The notes under the pieces are model-generated. The model was given only the letters and a program-made list of their open reading frames with translations, was not told the origin of the DNA and did no database searches. From Tritonibacter mobilis (GTDB lineage: Bacteria > Pseudomonadota > Alphaproteobacteria > Rhodobacterales > Rhodobacteraceae), in contig NZ_LNWY01000019.1 in NCBI RefSeq assembly GCF_001681715.1, positions 102,868 through 166,867 on the forward strand: DNA of 64,000 bases, written 5' to 3'. A program made the translations under genes and the position numbers. The first letter of the stretch is position 1; every line of letters starts with the position of its first letter. This document shows positions 1 to 7,791 of this stretch, piece after piece.

Positions 1-97
1 TCACATTCAGCTCCTCCGCCGCCTTGGCAAAGGACATATGCCGGGCCGCCGCGTCAAAGGCGCGCAAAGCAGTCAGCGGGGGGAGGCGGTCGGACAT
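1..97 (-). CDS. LysR-family transcriptional regulator, N-terminal fragment
   Basis: Only the first 32 codons lie in the window; the gene continues past base 1. The start codon is the ATG complementary to 95-97. The peptide (MSDRLPPLTALRAFDAAARH, then MSFAKAAEELNV) is the opening of the winged helix-turn-helix of GcvA-like LysR proteins, with the usual ALRAFDAAAR and FAKAAEEL segments. Full-length members are about 300 residues and bind DNA as tetramers. It is divergent from the small gene at 210-374, and the 112 bp between them should hold both promoters. The family is clear; the effector and targets cannot be judged from this fragment. Confidence 0.85.
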   Translation of the reverse strand, partial: MSDRLPPLTALRAFDAAARHMSFAKAAEELNV

Positions 98-209
98 GGT
101 TCACCCAAGAATAATTTAACTGAAGCTCGCAAAACTCTCGTTTGTCGTCAATCCAGCAAACGCGCATATTGAAGACACAACAGAGACGCTAAACCGAAAG
201 GTGGCCAGG

Positions 210-374
210 ATGATCGAATATGCTGCAACAGCCGAAGTGAAACAGGGCATGGCCCGGGCCCACGAAGCGCGTGCGCAGGTCCTGCGTGATGCGCTCTCAT
301 GGATCTTTGCCCGCCGCCGTGCATCGGCTTCGGGGTATCGGGTTTCCCGCTGGGCCTCAGCGCGCGCGAGCTGA
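210..374 (+). CDS. small hypothetical protein (54 aa)
   Basis: A 54-residue ORF starting MIEYAATAEVKQGMARAHEA with an AGG-containing ribosome site (AAAGGTGGCCAGG) directly upstream. The protein is Arg/Ala-rich and probably helical, with one Trp-Ile-Phe patch (about residues 31-33) and a basic C-terminus. It has no recognisable domain. It is divergent from the LysR gene and is followed by a strong hairpin at 400-428, which fits a short single-gene transcript. I recognise its type (short basic proteins common in Rhodobacteraceae) but not a function. Confidence 0.6.
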   Translation: MIEYAATAEVKQGMARAHEARAQVLRDALSWIFARRRASASGYRVSRWASARAS

Positions 375-399
375 ATGACAGGCACTTACGGGATGAGAT

Positions 400-428
400 A
401 AGGGCCGGTTCATCACGAACCGGCCCTT
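400..428. terminator. bidirectional hairpin between convergent genes
   Basis: A perfect 12-bp stem (400-411 with 417-428) and 5-nt loop sit between the end of the small plus-strand gene and the end of phaB on the minus strand. The stem ends in AA/TT on both sides, so it can act in either direction, although the T-tracts are short. Confidence 0.75.
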
Positions 429-460
429 GCTCTATTTATAGTGTTGCGACGTCCCGGCGA

Positions 461-1183
461 TCAGACGAAGAACTGGCCGCCGTTTGCGGAAATGGTGGAG
501 CCGTTGATAAACGATGCCTCGTCCGAGGCGAGAAAGCCCACGCAGCGCGCAATTTCTTCAGGCTCACCCAGACGCCCTGTGGGGATCTGGCCGATGATTG
601 CATCGCGCACTTTTTCGGGCACTGCCATCACCATTTCCGTCGCGATATAGCCGGGGCAGACCGCGTTTGCGGTGATGCCCTTGGCCGCGCCTTCCTGAGC
701 CAGAGATTTCACAATGCCGAGGTCGCCTGCCTTGGTTGCGGCATAGTTGACCTGTGCAAACTGGCCCTTTTGACCATTGATCGACGAGATCACAATCACC
801 CGGCCAAAACCCCGTTCGCGCATGCCGGGCCAGACCGGATGCACCGTGTTAAAGACGCCGGTCAGGTTGGTATCAATCACCTGCTGCCATTGTTCGGGCT
901 GCATTTTGTGAAAAGGTGCGTCACGGGTGATGCCCGCATTGGCGACAACGATGTCGATTGGGCCAAGTTCCGCCTCAACCTGCGCGATCCCGGCCTTGCT
1001 TTCCTCATAGCTGGCCACGTTCCATTTGAAGGTCTTGATTCCGGTTTCTTCGGTAAACTGTGCAGCTGCGGCATCGTTGCCGGCATAGGTCGCGGCGACC
1101 TGACAGCCTTGCGCCTGAAGAGTCTTAGAAATAGCGGCGCCGATACCGCGCGATCCGCCGGTAACAAGGGCAATACGAGCCAT
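461..1183 (-). CDS. phaB: acetoacetyl-CoA reductase
   Basis: NADPH-dependent reduction of acetoacetyl-CoA to (R)-3-hydroxybutyryl-CoA, the second step of polyhydroxybutyrate synthesis; cytoplasmic tetramer in the family. The protein is 240 aa, the usual length. It shows the classical SDR fold signals: nucleotide loop TGGSRGIG (8-15), ANAG (81-84), Ser134 in ISSINGQ, and catalytic Tyr147 and Lys151 (YAATK). The ISSINGQKGQFGQ-like segment is characteristic of PhaB. The start has GGAGG about nine bases upstream. It lies 223 bp downstream of phaA with a terminator between them, so it probably has its own promoter (see 1240-1281) besides any read-through. Confidence 0.95.
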   Translation of the reverse strand: MARIALVTGGSRGIGAAISKTLQAQGCQVAATYAGNDAAAAQFTEETGIKTFKWNVASYEESKAGIAQVEAELGPIDIVVANAGITRDAPFHKMQPEQWQQVIDTNLTGVFNTVHPVWPGMRERGFGRVIVISSINGQKGQFAQVNYAATKAGDLGIVKSLAQEGAAKGITANAVCPGYIATEMVMAVPEKVRDAIIGQIPTGRLGEPEEIARCVGFLASDEASFINGSTISANGGQFFV

Positions 1184-1239
1184 GTGAGGGGTCCTCCAAC
1201 TTCTTTACTTCACTTTGTAATCTTATTGCACATCTATCA

Positions 1240-1281
1240 GTATTAGAGCAATAAAATTTCACAACCATTTTGCGCTTGCAG
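1240..1281 (-). promoter_or_regulatory. candidate phaB promoter with TGC-rich operator
   Basis: On the minus strand a TAATAC -10-like hexamer lies at 1240-1245. Centred about 33 bp upstream is TTGC-N4-GCAG (as read on the plus strand, 1270-1281), near where a -35 element would fall. This is one base off CTGC-N4-GCAG, a form reported for PhaR binding in Rhodobacter, and nearly the same as the site upstream of ecm. The operator role is inferred. Confidence 0.4.
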
Positions 1282-1340
1282 CATTCCGCCACGTCTCAGG
1301 TCGTGGCCCCACACTAAACCGGAGATTGTAACGGGGGAAC

Positions 1341-1371
1341 GAAAAAACAAAGGGGCGCCCGAAGACGCCCC
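1341..1371 (-). terminator. Rho-independent terminator after phaA
   Basis: On the minus strand a GGGGCG/CGCCCC stem (1352-1357 with 1366-1371) is followed by a T-rich run complementary to 1342-1350 (TTGTTTTTT). It lies 36 bp past the phaA stop codon and before phaB, so it should reduce or stop phaA-phaB read-through. Confidence 0.85.
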
Positions 1372-1406
1372 AAAATCAGCCTATATTTAAAGCGTTTGCG
1401 CGCTTT

Positions 1407-2582
1407 TTACGGACGCTCAACGCACATGGCGACGCCCATGCCGCCACCGATGCACAGAGTCGCGAGACCTTTTTTCGCGCCGCGGCGTTTCATTTCAAAC
1501 AGCAGCGTGTTCAGAACGCGGCAGCCGGAGGCACCGATCGGGTGGCCGATGGCGATGGCGCCGCCGTTGACGTTCACGATCTCCGGGTTCCAGCCCATGT
1601 CCTTGTTCACGGCGCAGGCCTGCGCGGCAAAGGCTTCGTTGGCTTCGACCAGATCCAGATCATCGACGGACCAGCCTGCCTTTTCCAATGCTTTGCGCGA
1701 GGCAAACACCGGGCCGACGCCCATGATAGACGGGTCCAGACCTGCGGTGGCATAGGATGCGATGCGGGCGAGCGGCTCAATGCCGCGCTTTTCGGCCTCG
1801 TCGGCGCTCATCAACAGGGTCGCCGCCGCGCCGTCGTTCAGGCCGGAGGCATTCGCCGCCGTCACCGAACCGTCGCGAGTGAACGCGGGGCGCAGTTTTT
1901 GCATCGCCTCAATGGTGGCACCGTGGCGGATGTATTCGTCCTGATCCACGGTGATGTCACCCTTGCGGTGCTTCACGACAAAGGCTGCGATCTCATCGGC
2001 GAATTTACCCGCTTTTTGCGCGGCTTCGGCCTTGTTTTGCGACGCGACAGCAAATTCGTCCTGCATGTCGCGCGAAATCTGCCATTGCTCGGCCACGTTT
2101 TCTGCAGTCTGGCCCATGTGGTAGCCGTTGAAAGCATCCCACAGACCATCGCGGATCATGGTGTCGATATATTGCATGTCGCCCATTTTGTGACCTGCGC
2201 GCAGGTTGGCAGCATGGGGAGAGAGGGTCATGTTTTCCTGACCGCCTGCGGCCACGATGGACGCATCCCCCAGTTGGATGTGCTGTGCGCCGAGGGCCAC
2301 GGCGCGCAGGCCCGACCCGCACACCTGATTGATGCTCCAAGCGGCGGATTCTTTTGGCAGGCCTGCGTTGATATGGGCCTGACGCGCGGGGTTCTGGCCT
2401 TGGGCTGCGGTCAGCACCTGGCCGAGAATGGTTTCCGAGACCTCGGATTTGTCGATGCCTGCGCGGGCCACGACGGCCTCCAGCACAGCTGCGCCCAGAT
2501 CGTGGGCGGGCGTGTTGGCGAAGGCGCCGCCAAAGCTGCCGACGGCGGTGCGCGCGGCGGATGCGATTACTACGTTGGTCAT
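1407..2582 (-). CDS. phaA: acetyl-CoA acetyltransferase (beta-ketothiolase)
   Basis: Condenses two acetyl-CoA to acetoacetyl-CoA, the entry step to both PHB and the ethylmalonyl-CoA pathway. I start it at the ATG complementary to 2580-2582 ([20 protein letters not shown]), with AGAGGA eight bases upstream, giving 391 aa, the length of biosynthetic thiolases; the open frame extends further upstream but that stretch is not thiolase-like. Catalytic residues are Cys88 (NQVCGSG), His347 (GHPIGASG) and Cys377 (CIGGGMG). It is followed by a terminator and then phaB. Confidence 0.96.
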   Translation of the reverse strand: MTNVVIASAARTAVGSFGGAFANTPAHDLGAAVLEAVVARAGIDKSEVSETILGQVLTAAQGQNPARQAHINAGLPKESAAWSINQVCGSGLRAVALGAQHIQLGDASIVAAGGQENMTLSPHAANLRAGHKMGDMQYIDTMIRDGLWDAFNGYHMGQTAENVAEQWQISRDMQDEFAVASQNKAEAAQKAGKFADEIAAFVVKHRKGDITVDQDEYIRHGATIEAMQKLRPAFTRDGSVTAANASGLNDGAAATLLMSADEAEKRGIEPLARIASYATAGLDPSIMGVGPVFASRKALEKAGWSVDDLDLVEANEAFAAQACAVNKDMGWNPEIVNVNGGAIAIGHPIGASGCRVLNTLLFEMKRRGAKKGLATLCIGGGMGVAMCVERP

Positions 2583-2978
2583 TCGGTCAGTCCTCTGCAT
2601 GTTCTGCGAAAACGCCGACGCGGCGGGGTCTTTAGCGTCACCCGGATTGCGCGACGTCTCCTCCCTTCCACCTTGGAATAGCCCAACCGTGCAGTTGCAG
2701 CAATGGTTTCGGCACAACCAGCGTGGATTGCGCATAAAATCGAAATTGATTTCAGGTCTGGATGCGCCGGGTGAAGCAAGGCGCGGACGTGCCACAAAAC
2801 ACAAGTCAGCCCCTACTTGTTCCGCTGCCTGCCACGGTGAAACTTGGGGATTTATGCGGAGGACGCTATGCGGGCGGGAAATGCAACGACATGTATGATC
2901 CACTGCCACGGGTCATGTCGCGTGGCAGTGGAGTGTCATCAGGTGCTGTACTGCAGCAAACATCGCAGCAAGCAGGAA
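2583..2978. promoter_or_regulatory. phaA upstream region (about 400 bp without a gene)
   Basis: No credible ORF is present. The stretch is the 5' region of phaA. It contains GTGC-N4-GCAG at 2689-2700, one base off CTGC-N4-GCAG, about 107 bp before the phaA start. Further up is a TGC/GCAG-rich patch around 2943-2980 and the perfect inverted repeat at 2899-2932. No strong -35/-10 pair is obvious by eye. Confidence 0.4.
2899..2932. repeat. perfect 12-bp inverted repeat
   Basis: TCCACTGCCACG (2899-2910) pairs perfectly with CGTGGCAGTGGA (2921-2932) around a 10-nt spacer. It lies about 46 bp past the stop of the EAL-domain gene and far upstream of phaA. No T-tract follows on the minus strand, so it may be a weak terminator, an RNA-stabilising hairpin or a protein site. 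Confidence 0.55.
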
Positions 2979-3818
2979 TCAGGCGCGGGCGCGCGACTCA
3001 CCTTCGCCCTGCCAAGGGGGCGTGATAGACGGCGCACCATAGAGGAAGCCTTGCAGGCAATCCGCCCCGGCAGCGATCAGGAATTCTGCGTCTTCCTGCC
3101 GTTCCACCGACTCTGCGACAATAAACATGTCAAACTGTTTGGCGATGGCGATCAGGGCTTTGATTACCGCTTGATTGTCGTGGTTGCTGTGCACGCCGCG
3201 CACAAACTGGCCGTCAATTTTCACCGCATCAAAGAAGAAATCGCGGAAATGACCAATGGCAGTGGTGCCCGCGCCAAAGTTATCAAGCGCAAAGGCGATC
3301 CCGTGCTGTTGCATCTGATCCATAAAGTCGATCACCAGTTCTGGCGCGGCCATGGCCGAGGCTTCGGAGATTTCCAGCACCAGCCGTTCGCCCAGAAACT
3401 GATCGCGTTCCAAAAACCGCTCAAGCACCTTATTCCATTGGCTGTAGCCGATGGACCGGGCGGACATATTGATCGACAGCCGCACATTGGGATTGCGCTG
3501 CAGAACCCGCAGACCCTGTTCCAGCGCGAGGCAGTCGAGCTTGCGCCCCAACTCGCGCTCCTCAATCACGCCCATGAACTCGCGCGCGGGGATAATGCGC
3601 CCGGTGGCGTCCATGACACGGATGTAGCCCTCGTAAAAGGCGATGGTATCGGTTGCCTGACTTTGCACGATGGGCTGATAGGCGAGCAGGGTCTGATCAT
3701 GCTTCACCGCCTCCGCCACCATGTCCACAACATTGCGGTCGCGTGCCACGATCGCAGCTGACAGAGGGTTTTCAGCCCCTTCCGGGATGTCGTTCTTCCA
3801 GAAATGCCGTTTCTTCAC
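2979..3818 (-). CDS. EAL-domain protein, active site degenerate
   Basis: A stand-alone EAL domain of 279 aa, the family of cyclic-di-GMP phosphodiesterases and their inactive sensor relatives. The start is a GTG complementary to 3816-3818. The EAL triad is EGY (63-65); Asn117 in NMSA, Glu149 in LEIS, Lys200 in VKIDG, Glu236 in AESVE and Gln256 are kept. The metal-binding DDFG motif is DNFG (179-182), so the second Asp is Asn, and the following loop (AGTTAIG) departs from the GTGYSS type. There is no transmembrane segment or partner domain. I infer reduced or absent hydrolysis and a binding or scaffold role, though weak activity cannot be excluded. It is a single gene on the same strand as phaAB. 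Confidence 0.85.
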   Translation of the reverse strand: MKKRHFWKNDIPEGAENPLSAAIVARDRNVVDMVAEAVKHDQTLLAYQPIVQSQATDTIAFYEGYIRVMDATGRIIPAREFMGVIEERELGRKLDCLALEQGLRVLQRNPNVRLSINMSARSIGYSQWNKVLERFLERDQFLGERLVLEISEASAMAAPELVIDFMDQMQQHGIAFALDNFGAGTTAIGHFRDFFFDAVKIDGQFVRGVHSNHDNQAVIKALIAIAKQFDMFIVAESVERQEDAEFLIAAGADCLQGFLYGAPSITPPWQGEGESRARA

Positions 3819-3940
3819 GTTCTCAGCCCCATCGGTTTGCGGTGCCCTTGCGCAAGGGCAGCCTTCCGAGTTGTAGATTGGACTCTACAGTCTCTCAAAA
3901 GGGTTGAGCGGGGATTAAGACGCGAATTTTAACTACCCCG

Positions 3941-3973
3941 CCGGCAGAACGCGCAAAAACGTCGCTCTGCCGG
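3941..3973 (-). terminator. weak hairpin after the TlpA gene
   Basis: An 8-bp perfect stem CCGGCAGA/TCTGCCGG (3941-3948 with 3966-3973) with a 17-nt loop lies 29 bp past the stop codon at 4002. A T/A-rich stretch follows only after about 10 bases on the minus strand, so termination strength is uncertain. Confidence 0.4.
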
Positions 3974-4001
3974 AGGAGAAGGCCCGGGGCATTCGCCGCG
4001 G

Positions 4002-4565
4002 TCAGGACCCGGCGACCAAGGCAGCGATCACCGCGCGTGCGCTCTCTGACGCCCAGTCCGCCTCGCCGCGAAGACGTGCAATCTCATTGCCTTCGGGGTC
4101 AAGAATCACGGTGATCGGCAGACCAAAAACCCCCATTTCGCGTGCCACGGCACTCTTGGGATCCTGATGGCGCGGCAGATTGGTGACGCCAATTTCGTCA
4201 AAGAACTTTTTGATGCCAGCCGGGTTGTTGCGCCCGGTTGCCAGCGTCAAAACTTCGAAATTCTCGCCGCCGAACTCGTCTTGCAGGGCCGAGAGCATCG
4301 GCATTTCCTTACGGCAGGGCGGGCACCATGTGGCCCAGAAGTTCAGCAGGACATATTTGCCCTCATAGTCCGACAGCTGCGCCTCACCCGCGCCATCGGC
4401 CAGCTCAAAACTGGCATTTGATGCCGCTTTTGCCTCGGTGTGGAAGACCAGTTTCTTCATGTCGCCTTCGCGCAGCGCTTCTACCGCGCTGAGGTCGGCG
4501 CCAAAGGCGGCATTTGCACCGAGGGCAAGGGCCATATAAAGGGAAAGCTGACGAACAATACGCAT
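4002..4565 (-). CDS. TlpA-family thiol:disulfide oxidoreductase
   Basis: A 187-aa exported thioredoxin-fold protein that probably reduces disulfides in the periplasm, a role that in this family supports cytochrome c or oxidase assembly. The N-terminal 22 residues ([23 protein letters not shown]) form a signal peptide. The active site is [11 protein letters not shown] (about residues 78-88), followed by the cis-Pro region [12 protein letters not shown]. The start has GGAGA seven bases upstream; the longer open frame upstream overlaps argH and is rejected. It is divergent from argH with only 19 bp between start codons. Confidence 0.88.
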   Translation of the reverse strand: MRIVRQLSLYMALALGANAAFGADLSAVEALREGDMKKLVFHTEAKAASNASFELADGAGEAQLSDYEGKYVLLNFWATWCPPCRKEMPMLSALQDEFGGENFEVLTLATGRNNPAGIKKFFDEIGVTNLPRHQDPKSAVAREMGVFGLPITVILDPEGNEIARLRGEADWASESARAVIAALVAGS

Positions 4566-4584
4566 AGTATCTCCAGGGTTGGCC

Positions 4585-5976
4585 ATGACAGACAAGACCT
4601 CGAACCAGATGTGGGGCGGCCGCTTTGCCGCCGGACCGGACGCGATCATGGAGGCCATCAATGCCTCGATCGGATTCGACCAGCGCATGGCAGCGCAGGA
4701 TATTGCCGGTTCACGGGCGCATGCTGCGATGCTCGCCGCCACCGGTGTGATTACGGATAGTGATGCAGACGCGATCCGTGAAGGGCTGCTCACCGTTTTG
4801 TCAGAGATCGAAAGCGGAAATTTCCAGTTTTCCACTGCTCTCGAAGACATCCACATGAATGTCGAGGCGCGCCTCAAGGAGATCATTGGCGAGCCAGCAG
4901 GCCGTCTGCACACTGGCCGGTCGCGCAACGATCAGGTCGCAACAGACTTCAAACTCTGGGTGCGCGATCAGTTCGATGCCGCAGAAAAAGGCCTGCTGGC
5001 GCTGATTGGCGCACTGGTGGATCAGGCCGAGGCTGGCGCGGATTGGGTGATGCCGGGCTTTACCCACTTGCAAACCGCGCAGCCAGTCACATGGGGGCAT
5101 CACATGATGGCCTATGTGGAGATGTTTGGCCGCGACCTCAGCCGCGTCCGCGATGCCCGCAAACGGATGAACGAATCGCCCCTTGGCTCTGCCGCGCTGG
5201 CGGGGACGTCTTTCCCGATTGATCGCGAGATGACCGCCGAAGCCCTTGGTTTTGACCGCCCGACCGCGAACTCGCTTGATGCGGTCTCGGACCGTGATTT
5301 CGCGCTGGAGTTTCTGTCGACCGCCTCCATCTGCGCCATGCATCTGTCGCGCTTTGCCGAAGAGCTGGTGATCTGGTCGTCGGCGCAGTTCCGCTTTGTG
5401 ACGCTTTCGGATCGGTTCTCCACCGGCTCCTCGATCATGCCGCAGAAGAAGAACCCTGACGCCGCCGAGCTGATCCGCGCCAAGGTGGGTCGAATCTTTG
5501 GTGCCAACACGGCGCTGATGATGGTGATGAAGGGGCTGCCACTGGCCTATTCCAAGGACATGCAGGAAGACAAGGAACAGGTCTTTGATGCCGCCGACAA
5601 CTGGATGCTCGCACTTGCGGCGATGGAAGGCATGGTGAAGGACATGACCGGCAATCGCGAAAGCCTTGCGGCCGCGGCGGGGTCTGGCTTCTCCACCGCC
5701 ACCGATCTGGCGGATTGGATGGTGCGGGTTCTCAAGGTGCCGTTCCGCGATGCGCACCATGTCACCGGCGCTTTGGTCGCGATGGCCGAAGGGCGCGGCG
5801 TTGATTTGCCGGATCTGACCCTTGAGGACATGAAATCCGTGCATGAGGGCATCACCGAGGATATCTTCTCTGTATTAGGCGTCGAGAATTCGGTGAATTC
5901 GCGTATGTCTTATGGCGGCACCGCCCCCGCGCAGGTGCGCGCTCAGGTGGCTCGCTGGAAAGAGATCTTGGGCTAA
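4585..5976 (+). CDS. argH: argininosuccinate lyase
   Basis: Last step of arginine biosynthesis: argininosuccinate to arginine and fumarate, in the cytoplasm as a tetramer. The protein is 463 aa, normal for ArgH, starting [14 protein letters not shown]. Signatures seen are SRNDQVATD, the [13 protein letters not shown] stretch and the superfamily signature [16 protein letters not shown] with the catalytic Ser in the mobile loop. I choose the ATG at 4585 over the in-frame TTG at 4579 because family members begin with this MTDK/N-type N-terminus. Downstream lie two small lipoprotein genes and lysA on the same strand, a conserved alphaproteobacterial arrangement. Confidence 0.97.
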   Translation: MTDKTSNQMWGGRFAAGPDAIMEAINASIGFDQRMAAQDIAGSRAHAAMLAATGVITDSDADAIREGLLTVLSEIESGNFQFSTALEDIHMNVEARLKEIIGEPAGRLHTGRSRNDQVATDFKLWVRDQFDAAEKGLLALIGALVDQAEAGADWVMPGFTHLQTAQPVTWGHHMMAYVEMFGRDLSRVRDARKRMNESPLGSAALAGTSFPIDREMTAEALGFDRPTANSLDAVSDRDFALEFLSTASICAMHLSRFAEELVIWSSAQFRFVTLSDRFSTGSSIMPQKKNPDAAELIRAKVGRIFGANTALMMVMKGLPLAYSKDMQEDKEQVFDAADNWMLALAAMEGMVKDMTGNRESLAAAAGSGFSTATDLADWMVRVLKVPFRDAHHVTGALVAMAEGRGVDLPDLTLEDMKSVHEGITEDIFSVLGVENSVNSRMSYGGTAPAQVRAQVARWKEILG

Positions 5977-6000
5977 CCCCCTGAGGCAGGAGAGAATAAC

Positions 6001-6177
6001 ATGACCCGTATTCTGATGTTTCTTGGTGTCGCAGCGGTGCTCAGCGCCTGCGGTGCAGATGGCGAACCCGTTCGTCCAAGCCTCAACGCGGGTCTTGGCC
6101 TCTCTAGTAGCGGCGTGCATGTCGGTGGCGCAGTCGGCGTCAGCAAAGGCCCCGTCACCTTGAGTGTAGGCCTGTGA
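6001..6177 (+). CDS. small lipoprotein (58 aa) between argH and lysA
   Basis: MTRILMFLGVAAVLSAC is a short signal peptide ending in the lipobox LSAC, so Cys17 would be acylated. The mature part starts CGADGEPVRP, like the CG.xGP start of the LppL/LptM (YifL) lipoproteins that precede lysA or dapF in many proteobacteria. The rest is Gly/Ser/Val-rich (GLGLSSSGVHVGGAVGVSKG). AGGAGA stands eight bases upstream of the start. It lies 24 bp behind argH. In E. coli, LptM assists assembly of the LptD outer-membrane translocon; transferring that role here is inference from position and the N-terminal pattern only. Confidence 0.75.
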   Translation: MTRILMFLGVAAVLSACGADGEPVRPSLNAGLGLSSSGVHVGGAVGVSKGPVTLSVGL

Positions 6178-6184
6178 TGCGGTC

Positions 6185-6319
6185 GTGCTCTTTCTGTGTT
6201 TGGCCGTGGTTGTCGGCTGTGATAGCACCGGCGCTCCGTTATCTAACCCTGCCGAGCCGACCGCGCCGGGGATTCACATCTCTGGCGAGGCGCGCGTGGG
6301 TGTCGTCTACGGCGATTGA
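6185..6319 (+). CDS. second small lipoprotein, start possibly disrupted
   Basis: The frame reads (V)LFLCLAVVVGC, a lipobox-ended signal segment, then DSTGAPLSNPAEPTAPGIHISG and EARVGVVYGD before the stop at 6317-6319. The only in-frame start is a GTG at 6185, giving 44 aa with no positive N-terminus. A much better start, ATG at 6177-6179, overlaps the previous stop as TGATG but is in another frame; one extra base in the GCGG at 6179-6182 would join it to this frame as M-R-x-V-L-F-L. So it is either a GTG-started gene, a recent one-base frameshift, or a sequence error. The GIHISGEARVGV tail looks like a conserved roseobacter lipoprotein ending. Confidence 0.5.
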   Translation: MLFLCLAVVVGCDSTGAPLSNPAEPTAPGIHISGEARVGVVYGD

Positions 6320-6429
6320 CAAGGGCGCACTGCTGGTTGTCCTGCCGCAAGGCGGGGCAGCCAACTCCCTGTGTATCCACACATCGGAATCATTTGCCCA
6401 AGGGGCCAGTTTTGCCCTAAACGCGGGCC

Positions 6430-7695
6430 ATGGATCATTTTCTCTACCGCGATGGCGCATTGCACGCCGAAGACGTCCCCGTAGCCGAGATTGCCGCTAC
6501 GGTGGGCACGCCGTTCTACGTCTATTCGACCGCGACGCTCTTGCGCCACTTCCGCCTGTTTGATGAGGCACTCGAAGGCACCGACCATCTGGTGTGCTAC
6601 GCGATGAAGGCCGCCTCCAATCAGGCGATCCTGAAAACGCTGGCCGCGGCGGGTGCGGGCATGGATGTGGTCAGCGAGGGCGAATATCGCCGCGCCAAGG
6701 CCGCAGGCGTGCCGGGGGACAAGATCGTCTTTTCCGGCGTCGGCAAGACCACAGACGAGATCCGATGCGCGCTGAGCGGCGGCATTCGGCAATTCAACGT
6801 CGAATCCGAGCCCGAGATGGAAGTCATCAATGCCGTCGCGCTGGAACTCGGCACCACCGCGCCGATCACCGTGCGGGTGAATCCGGATGTGGATGCCAAA
6901 ACCCACGCCAAGATTGCCACCGGCAAATCCGAGAACAAATTCGGCATCCCGATTGCGCGCGCCCGCGAGGTCTATGCCCATGCCGCCAGCCTGCCGGGGC
7001 TTGAGGTCATCGGGATCGACGTTCACATCGGCTCTCAGCTCACGGATCTCGCCCCGTTCCGCCTTGCGTATCAAAAGGTTGCGGAGCTGACGCAGGCCCT
7101 GCGCGAGGATGGTCACGATATTCGCCGCCTCGATCTGGGCGGCGGGTTGGGCATCCCTTACACCCGCTCCAACGAGGCGCCGCCGCTGCCGGTGGAATAC
7201 GGCCAGATGATCAAGGAAGAACTCGGCCATCTGGGCTGCGAGATTGAGATCGAGCCGGGCCGACTGGTGGCAGGCAACGCAGGGATCATGGTCTCCAAGG
7301 TGATCTACGTCAAAGAGGGCGAAGGGCGCGATTTCTTGATTCTGGATGGCGCGATGAACGACCTTATTCGCCCTGCCATGTATGAGGCCTATCACGATAT
7401 TATTCCGGTTGTGGAGCCTACGCCGGGACTGGAACCCAAACCTTACGATATCGTCGGCCCGGTCTGCGAAAGCGGCGATACCTTTGCCAAGCAGCGCCAG
7501 ATGCCGCCGCTGGGGGCGGGCGATCTGGTCGCCTTCCGCAGTGCGGGCGCTTACGGCGCGGTGATGTCGAGCGAATACAACTCTCGCCCGCTGATCCCCG
7601 AGGTTCTGGTGCATGGCGATCAATTTGCGGTCATCCGGCAACGCCCGACCTTTGACGAGATGATAAATCGCGATACCATCCCGGAGTGGCTGTAA
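6430..7695 (+). CDS. lysA: diaminopimelate decarboxylase
   Basis: Converts meso-diaminopimelate to L-lysine, the last step of lysine biosynthesis; PLP-dependent, alanine-racemase fold, dimer. It has 421 aa, the usual size. Lys60 in CYAMKAASN is the PLP Schiff-base lysine; HIGSQ and GGGLGIPY bind the cofactor phosphate region; EPGR and the dimer-contributed CESGDTFA complete the active site. It follows argH and the two lipoprotein genes on the same strand; the 110 bp upstream may contain its own promoter, but none is clear by eye. Confidence 0.97.
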   Translation: MDHFLYRDGALHAEDVPVAEIAATVGTPFYVYSTATLLRHFRLFDEALEGTDHLVCYAMKAASNQAILKTLAAAGAGMDVVSEGEYRRAKAAGVPGDKIVFSGVGKTTDEIRCALSGGIRQFNVESEPEMEVINAVALELGTTAPITVRVNPDVDAKTHAKIATGKSENKFGIPIARAREVYAHAASLPGLEVIGIDVHIGSQLTDLAPFRLAYQKVAELTQALREDGHDIRRLDLGGGLGIPYTRSNEAPPLPVEYGQMIKEELGHLGCEIEIEPGRLVAGNAGIMVSKVIYVKEGEGRDFLILDGAMNDLIRPAMYEAYHDIIPVVEPTPGLEPKPYDIVGPVCESGDTFAKQRQMPPLGAGDLVAFRSAGAYGAVMSSEYNSRPLIPEVLVHGDQFAVIRQRPTFDEMINRDTIPEWL

Positions 7696-7791
7696 CCCGC
7701 GCGCTTGGCTTGCCTCATCTGAACATTTAGATGGGGCGAGACGCATGGGGAGGGCCACGCCCCATTCAGGGCACACCCAAGGCGGAGCGGT

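Noticed and set aside
116..385. 89-codon minus-strand frame between the LysR gene and phaB
   Set aside because: It lies opposite the better-supported 54-aa gene, lacks a ribosome site and has unusual Ser/Ala/Arg-rich composition.
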